In this document: in pieces, positions 59,058 to 64,000 of the stretch
How the letters are laid out: every line of letters starts with the position of its first letter
Position numbering within the stretch: position 1 is the first letter of the stretch
Source of the DNA: Durusdinium trenchii
Lineage: Eukaryota > Sar > Dinophyceae > Suessiales > Symbiodiniaceae
DNA length: 64,000 nucleotides
Assembly (NCBI GenBank): GCA_963970005.1
Contig: CAXAMN010027528.1
Coordinates: 261,843 to 325,842 of the forward strand
Direction: 5' to 3'
Notes under the pieces: generated by a model
What the model was told of the DNA's origin: nothing
Seen by the model: the letters and a program-made list of their open reading frames with translations, nothing else
Database searches by the model: none
Made by a program: the position numbers and the translations under genes

Positions 59058-61922
59058 TCACATCCTAGCTTCGTTGGGCCAGGTTGGATGTGACAGGCCT
59101 GGCCCCCCTGCCTGTGAAAGGTGGTGGTGGAAAACCCTTTGTCCAGGGGTGGACACACACAAGTCGCCGCGTTCGGCGCTTTTTTCAAAAACCCGGTGGC
59201 AGGCGTGATAGTTATGCCCCTTTTGGACATATAGGCTCACGAGTTCAGCCGCAGCAGCTTCAGCGCTGGAAGGTGGAAATGTGTATTTTCGAATGGTGTG
59301 GAGTCGTGATTGGAGGCCTGATAGAGCCAAGCGCTGGCTCCCGGCGGTTGTGGAATCCCGGATTTTCCAGGGTTGGGAAGGTTGCATGGAGGTAATGGTG
59401 CGTTGTGGGAGGTCGATGTTGAAACCGAGGAGATGAAAATCCTCCACCGGTTCGAGTTCCACTGGGTCGCCAAAGAAATTGTGGTGGATGAGGGTTTGGA
59501 TGGCCGGGTGTTGAAGGAAATGTTCGTTGTGGACAATGAAGCGGTTGTCGACATAGCGATAGTAAGTAAAGTGGAGGTCTGTGTGTTGAAGGAGGTTGTT
59601 GTGGAGCTGATGCCAGGAATGCTCAATGAGGGTGATGGCAACATTGCATAGGGCTGGAGAGAGCTGGGATCCAATCCCGGCCCCTCGGATTTGTTTGTAA
59701 GTATTGTTGCAAGCCCGGAAAATGCATGTGCTGAGGGCAAAAGCCACGATGGTGGTAATGTCGGAAGTCTGGATGGTGCGTTGGGTAGGGTGTTTTCGAT
59801 GGTGTTTGCCAATGTGTGAGTGGTGGAACGGGTTGCCGGTGGCCTGGACATCCACCGTGAGGGTGTGTGTGGATTGCTGTTGTTGCCAGTGGTGGACGAG
59901 AGAGTGAACCGCATCGATAAGTCTGTGCTGTGGAACTGAGTTGAAGAAGCCGACCAAGTCATCGTTGGTGGCGTGTAGTGAGATGTCGGGTGGGGTTTGG
60001 GTGAGGTAGCTGTGAAAATGGTGCCAAAGCTGGGGAATGGACATTTGGCCGGGATGTTGAGGGTAGAGGTGTTGGAGGATGATGTCAAGGGCACGGCTGG
60101 TAATGCGAAGCAAGTTGCCACTGAGTGATTGGAAGTATGAGATAATTGTACGGCCTTTTTGCCAGTGCTTCTTCTCCTTGAGGTGGACAACGCCATAGGG
60201 GATGTTGAAGTCTTTTCGGAAGCCCCACTTGTAGCGAGTGCGTAAAAGGGGGGGGACTGTGGCGGCCAGGTGGTCGTGGATATTGGGGGCATTGATGTAA
60301 GGAAGTGGTTCAAAAAGTTCAGGGGATTGCCATGTATTCAGGACGCCAGTGAAATATTGGCGAGGGCAAAACAGCCTGAGTTGTTGGAGCTCATGGTCGG
60401 CATGGTGAAGTAGTGTGTGTTGGCCAAGATGTTCTTGGAGTTGGCGAAGCAGGCGAGCCGTAAAACGGGGTTGCTGCTTAAGGTGTATGTTGTGGAGGCG
60501 CCATTGGTGCTCAAGGAATGGCTGCAAGTGTTGAACGAGGGATGGTGGAAGCCCTTGTAGTTTGAGCCATTTAGTGTAGGCCGTCTTGAAAATGATGAAG
60601 TAGCGAGCCTTGCTTGGGTAGTAGGTGCTGTTCATATTGGCGTTGAGAAAAATGCCGAGATGAGTGGGGAGTTGGAGTTGGTCAAGTGTAAGGATGTAGT
60701 GGCCGTTGATGGTGGGGGCATCGGGATCCTGCAAGAGGGTGCGAAGATGAGCGCATGCACAGGGGAGGTCTGCTGGATCTGGCGGGGAGTGAAGGGTGTC
60801 CTCCCATGTGCGGTGGTTATGCAGGTGGGAACGTAAGGTTTTGTGTGCAGCTTCTCTCAATCTGTGGGAGGGGAGGTGGAGGGGGATGGTGAAGTGCTTG
60901 TGTTGCTGAATGGTGGTACGAAGCCATTGCTGGCAGTGCTTGGTGAAATTGTCGTGGGCCAGAAATGGTACTGTCAATGGAATATTTGGTTTTGGCGGTG
61001 TGAGGTTGCGGTAGAGGAGGGCTTTGTTGAGGATATGGAGAGCCCTGCTGCGGCCGGGTTCTTCAAGGTTTGCGGCCATACGTCGGATTGCATAGACTTC
61101 GAGGTCAGTGTGGCGGCCGCTTCGTAGCTCTTTGGCTGCTTCAAAGGAGGCTGCGGTGTGTTTGGTAAGGTTGCGGAGAAGTTGGAGGGCGTGATGCTTG
61201 GTGGAGGTGTAAAGGTGTGGTTCTCTGAGGGTGTACTGGCGTTGCCGAAGGCGTCTAAAGAGTCGTTTGTGGGTTGCTAATCTGGAGTAGAAGTGGGCTC
61301 TGTGTTTTGTGAACTGCCAGCCCTGAGCTTTGAGCTTGAGGTGGTGGGAAATGAAAGGCCAGTTGAGCGTAGGCATCCAGTTTGCGATGTAGTGGTGCTC
61401 TTGGATCCAGGCTTGGTCATATGTGTCATGGGAGGTAAGTTGAATGGTAGTGTAGTGGTGGATGTTGTTGTGTGAGTGCCAATAACGTAAGGAGAGTTCT
61501 GCAGAGATGGGGATGTTGTTCTGGAGTTGTTTGAGTTTGGCACGGCGATTGTGCTCGCGGTGGGGAATGCCAATAGCTGTGGAGCCAACATAGAAGTGGC
61601 CATGCTGATGGTAGCAGCGTTGGGGCTGGTCGGAATTGAAGTGGAGCTTGATGTAGACTGAATTCGAGGAGAGGAAGTTGTGGTAGTGGTATGTGTGGGG
61701 CAAAATGTGGAGTTGGCGGAGACGGTTGCGCCATTGTTGTGAGCGACGGGTGTTGGAAGGGTATGCGAAAAGGAGTGTGATATGGATAAGGCCGGTTGCA
61801 AAGATGGCCTCGGCACGGTCGATGTATTGGGTGCGGTGAATGAGCATAGAGAGTGCTCGGTGCAAGTGGAAAAGTTGGGTGAGGTTGGTGTGGCTGGGTT
61901 GCTGCTGGGCAAGGATGGCGAG
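59058..61922 (-). CDS. Endonuclease-reverse transcriptase of a Penelope-like element
   Basis: The frame is open for 954 codons after an in-frame TGA (61923-61925); the first ATG is at 61847. Residues are numbered from the TTG at 61865. GIY-YIG domain: GHFYVGST (89-96), R103 in PHREHNRR, and QAWIQEHHYIANWMPTLNWP (151-170) with the catalytic-type Glu. CxC motif: CAC at 369-371. RT: KGRTIISYF (570-578), motif A NDDLVGFFNSVPQ (634-646), motif B GAGIGSQLSPALCN (728-741), motif C YRYVDNRF (769-776) and LGFNIDL further on. It copies element RNA into DNA, primed at endonuclease nicks. Motif C has Asn in place of the second Asp. The frame is intact through to TGA/TAG at the end, so the RT part is not visibly broken. 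Confidence 0.8.
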   Translation of the reverse strand, partial: LAILAQQQPSHTNLTQLFHLHRALSMLIHRTQYIDRAEAIFATGLIHITLLFAYPSNTRRSQQWRNRLRQLHILPHTYHYHNFLSSNSVYIKLHFNSDQPQRCYHQHGHFYVGSTAIGIPHREHNRRAKLKQLQNNIPISAELSLRYWHSHNNIHHYTTIQLTSHDTYDQAWIQEHHYIANWMPTLNWPFISHHLKLKAQGWQFTKHRAHFYSRLATHKRLFRRLRQRQYTLREPHLYTSTKHHALQLLRNLTKHTAASFEAAKELRSGRHTDLEVYAIRRMAANLEEPGRSRALHILNKALLYRNLTPPKPNIPLTVPFLAHDNFTKHCQQWLRTTIQQHKHFTIPLHLPSHRLREAAHKTLRSHLHNHRTWEDTLHSPPDPADLPCACAHLRTLLQDPDAPTINGHYILTLDQLQLPTHLGIFLNANMNSTYYPSKARYFIIFKTAYTKWLKLQGLPPSLVQHLQPFLEHQWRLHNIHLKQQPRFTARLLRQLQEHLGQHTLLHHADHELQQLRLFCPRQYFTGVLNTWQSPELFEPLPYINAPNIHDHLAATVPPLLRTRYKWGFRKDFNIPYGVVHLKEKKHWQKGRTIISYFQSLSGNLLRITSRALDIILQHLYPQHPGQMSIPQLWHHFHSYLTQTPPDISLHATNDDLVGFFNSVPQHRLIDAVHSLVHHWQQQQSTHTLTVDVQATGNPFHHSHIGKHHRKHPTQRTIQTSDITTIVAFALSTCIFRACNNTYKQIRGAGIGSQLSPALCNVAITLIEHSWHQLHNNLLQHTDLHFTYYRYVDNRFIVHNEHFLQHPAIQTLIHHNFFGDPVELEPVEDFHLLGFNIDLPQRTITSMQPSQPWKIRDSTTAGSQRLALSGLQSRLHTIRKYTFPPSSAEAAAAELVSLYVQKGHNYHACHRVFEKSAERGDLCVSTPGQRVFHHHLSQAGGPGLSHPTWPNEARM

Positions 61923-63196
61923 TCAGCAACCGATGGCTGCTCCAACACCCACCAGCTGTTGTAGGCTACGAATGGGGAGTCGGTTGACCCGGTTGAGGGG
62001 TAGGCCATACTTGGTGGCTGCTTCTTTTAGCTGCTGCGTGGTGACTTTGCTTGTTTGCAGCAAACGAACGACGTCCTTGGCGGCTTCTTGGATGGTGGGG
62101 TCGAAGGTAGTGACCCATTGTTGGATCTCTGGGTGGTTCCAGCCTTCGGGGATATCGTCTTGCAGCGTTGGATGTGGTGGTTGCAAGACGTCGGTGAGGG
62201 CTGGTGGTTTTGGTGGTGGTGGAGTGGGTGCATGGGATGGGGCGGCCGGTGCGGAGGATCCGGCTGGTGCTCTTGACTGGTGTGAGTGGGTTGCCCAGGT
62301 CGTGGAGCTTTTGACGTGCACGAGCCAGTTCGTCGTTGGTGTTTTTGAGGGCGCGTAGAGCGGTGCCTTCCGCAGGTGCTGGAGAGTGAGTTTGCAGTTG
62401 GTCGATAAGTAGTTTCGTGAAACGCTCGGGCGTGGGTGGTTTTGTTGGGGATGTCTGTGCTCTGTTGGGTGTGGAGGGTCTCCGCGATGCCGTCAAGGTC
62501 AAGGCGCTTTTCACGGAGTTGTTGGAGAAAATGGGTCACGAAAACCGACTCTGCTATGCTTCTGGTGGCAATAAAACCTGTGTATTTGCCGTTGCTCAGT
62601 GTGCGGGCGGTGAACTCGGAGGTGCCGTGGTAAGCCAATTGCCACGGGAAAACCTCAAAGGTTGGGAGTCCTGCCGCGCCTGCTTTTCGAGACCACTGGG
62701 TGGGTTGGATTGTACGATGTAGTTGGTGGCCGTGCAGAGTGTTGGAGTCCCAATGTTGCTCGGTTGGGTTCCAAGAGTCTGGAACAGGTGGAGTGGGGGA
62801 TGGGATGTGTGGTGGTGGTGGGGCAGGCGCTGTGTTGCCACGTGCGGTGGGTGGTGGCGGTGGGCTGTGTTGGAATGTCGATGGTGGTGGAGTGACAGGG
62901 TCGGCCGTAGGCAGGGGTGGCGGTGGCGGAGGTGGAAACTCCGGCTGTGAGGTTGGTGCCTGTGGTGGTGGTGTATGCTGCGATGGCGGTGTGTACGGTG
63001 GAGTCACATACGGGTTGGAGTGGTGGACGTGGTGTGTACGGAGTGCGTGGGTGAGTGGGCCATAGGTGCCTGTGGGGCTGTAGGTGTGGTGAGTGGTGGT
63101 GGGAGGGGAAGTTGTGGTATCCGGGTTGGTAAGCTGCTGATGATGTTGCTGCATCAAATAATGATTCCAGTAGTATTGCTGCCACTGCGCGTCCAT
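61923..63196 (-). pseudogene. Pro/Thr/His-rich upstream frame of the retroelement, broken in two places
   Basis: From the ATG at 63196 (MDAQWQQYYWNHYLMQQHHQ) the frame encodes a long Pro/Thr/His-rich segment, then LPTFEVFPWQLAYHGTSEFT and VFVTHFLQQLREKRLDLDG. Coding-like sequence then moves to a second frame near 62500-62440 (PERFTKLLIDQLQTHSPAP, LKNTNDELARARQKLHDLG). It moves to a third near 62300-62250 (LTDVLQPPHPTLQDDIPEG, AAKDVVRLLQTSKVTTQQL). The third frame is the same as that of the RT and stops at TGA (61923-61925). It may be an ORF1/Gag-like protein; no known nucleic-acid-binding motif is visible. Frameshifts may be decay, sequencing errors or short introns. Confidence 0.5.
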
Positions 63197-63697
63197 GGTG
63201 GCTGGGCGAAGTATCACTGGATCGTGGGCTAGGAGCACCGATTGTTGATTTGAGCAAGCTGAACATGCGAGATCACGTCTGGGAGTGTCAAATGAGGGAG
63301 TAAGCAGTGCCAGTGGAATAAAGTGGCGTTAACACAGTTATCCTGTCAGAGACCAAGGTGACAAAAGAGGAAGAAGAAAAACCGGAAACAGCTGAGAAAA
63401 CTGGAATACTGCAGAAATCAAGAAACAGTTTTCCGTGTTGATCCAAGTCCATGGTTAGTGAGTGACTCGCCGCTGAAACGCACTGTTTTTTCGTTGTGCA
63501 AAGTGAAACCGAGCGTGTTGGTCTGCGGACTGAGTTGAGCCGATGTCCGAAGATGATGGTGGGCATGTTTGTAGAAGGCGGTGGCAAAACCATGCATAAA
63601 CATGAAAACTACGGAAGGTGTAGGGGTAGGAATAGTTGTTGTGTGAATCATCCCCGGATAAATCACGATAGGCACCTCAGAAGCTGCGGCTGCTTGA
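63197..63697. other. Region upstream of the retroelement frames
   Basis: No convincing coding on either strand. It would hold the 5' region of the element. No promoter or ribozyme fold could be identified by eye. Confidence 0.35.
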
Positions 63698-64000
63698 TCA
63701 CTGGTTATCTGCATGCCACGGGTCCGTAGCGGGGTCATAGTTCTGGTGTGACAATGGCAGGGGGCGCCCCTGCGTGTCCACCCTTGTCGTAGAGGGGTGG
63801 AGCATGACCACTGGGGGTGGTGGACCCAAGTCGGAGGAACCAGCTTGTGGTGGGATGAAGGGGGTGGGCTGTTGTGTTGGAAGGTGATAATGTGCTGGCC
63901 ACGGGTGCGTGGGTGAGGGAAAGACTGTCGGTGGTGCCACTGATGGTGTAGGTGTGTGAGATCCGCCTTGGAAGCACGGCCAGCCAGTTGCCGGGGGCAC
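63698..64000 (-). CDS. Pro/Thr-rich partial frame at the window edge
   Basis: The frame is open from the window end to a stop at 63698 (SHTPTPSVAPPTVFPSPTHP, PWPAHYHLPTQQPTPF). Its composition is like that of the upstream frame of the neighbouring retroelement, which suggests a second or rearranged copy, or the 5' part of the same element. There is no known domain. Confidence 0.3.
   Translation of the reverse strand: MPPATGWPCFQGGSHTPTPSVAPPTVFPSPTHPWPAHYHLPTQQPTPFIPPQAGSSDLGPPPPVVMLHPSTTRVDTQGRPLPLSHQNYDPATDPWHADNQ

Larger units (their letters stand above)
59058..63196 (-). mobile_element. Penelope-like retroelement with N-terminal GIY-YIG endonuclease
   Basis: The element covers a Pro/Thr/His-rich upstream reading frame (63196-61923) and the endonuclease-RT frame (61922-59058). 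Domain order, GIY-YIG then CxC linker then RT, is that described for the N-terminal-endonuclease Penelope-like clades (Naiad, Chlamys) and differs from canonical Penelope, where the endonuclease is C-terminal. Boundaries beyond the coding part, pseudo-LTRs and target duplications could not be set. A similar Pro/Thr-rich frame at the window edge (63698-64000) may be part of the same or a second copy. Confidence 0.72.

Noticed and set aside
59237-62008. Large Ser/Thr/Pro-rich frames overlapping the RT and upstream frames
   Set aside because: They are shifted-frame shadows of the endonuclease-RT and of the Pro/Thr/His-rich frame; the RT motifs fix the true frame.
62655-63266. Second long Thr/Pro/His-rich minus frame over the upstream retroelement protein
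   Set aside because: Repetitive ACC/CCA-type sequence is open in all frames. The frame with MDAQWQQYYWNHY and LPTFEVFPWQLAYHG was preferred because it alone leaves low complexity.
1-64000. Dinoflagellate spliced-leader relics, rRNA, tRNA, CRISPR arrays
   Set aside because: The spliced-leader core was not seen on either strand by eye, and no RNA gene fold or regularly spaced repeat array was found.

Overview
The window looks like nuclear DNA of a dinoflagellate, most likely a Symbiodiniaceae-type genome. This rests on gene structure, not on a database match. Coding sequence lies in short exons separated by introns of about 50 to 1,500 bases. Almost every intron that can be placed by reading frame ends in AG followed by G. 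Several donors are GC or GA instead of GT. Gene content fits as well: a metacaspase, a multi-pass membrane protein with a TIR-like domain, many retroelement and transposon remains, and many small inverted-repeat elements and microsatellites. There is no operon structure, rRNA, tRNA or CRISPR array.

Layout. 1-1.6 kb: exons resembling the end of DNA topoisomerase II (minus). 3.3-8.0 kb: a metacaspase gene (minus) whose first five exons can be joined in phase. 8-15.3 kb: mostly non-coding, with isolated minus-strand exons and introner-like inverted repeats. 15.6-17.5 kb: a two-exon TIR-like membrane protein (minus). 17.5-23 kb: sparse. 23-26.4 kb: a terminal exon (minus), a short plus-strand gene, and two exons of a putative esterase (minus). 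28.6-29.8 kb: two small exon pairs (minus). 33.9-37.8 kb: two multi-exon genes of unknown function (minus). 38-50 kb: scattered candidate exons, two long but doubtful plus-strand ORFs, and simple repeats.

51.1-54.9 kb (minus) holds the most unusual object. It is a four-exon gene whose conceptual product of about 1,180 residues combines an SF3-helicase-like ATPase, a candidate papain-fold cysteine protease, a cysteine cluster and a KDZ-like DDE transposase core. Three small frameshifts break it. 57.5-58.3 kb holds an unrecognised three-exon gene. 59.1-63.2 kb (minus) holds a retroelement with an N-terminal GIY-YIG endonuclease, a CxC linker and a reverse transcriptase. That is the layout of N-terminal-endonuclease Penelope-like elements, here with YVDN in place of YxDD at the active site.

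Most recognisable genes lie on the minus strand, in line with the one-directional gene blocks known in dinoflagellates; two exon groups lie on plus. Exon joins were made by eye from reading phase and splice signals, without transcripts, so unresolved ends are flagged.
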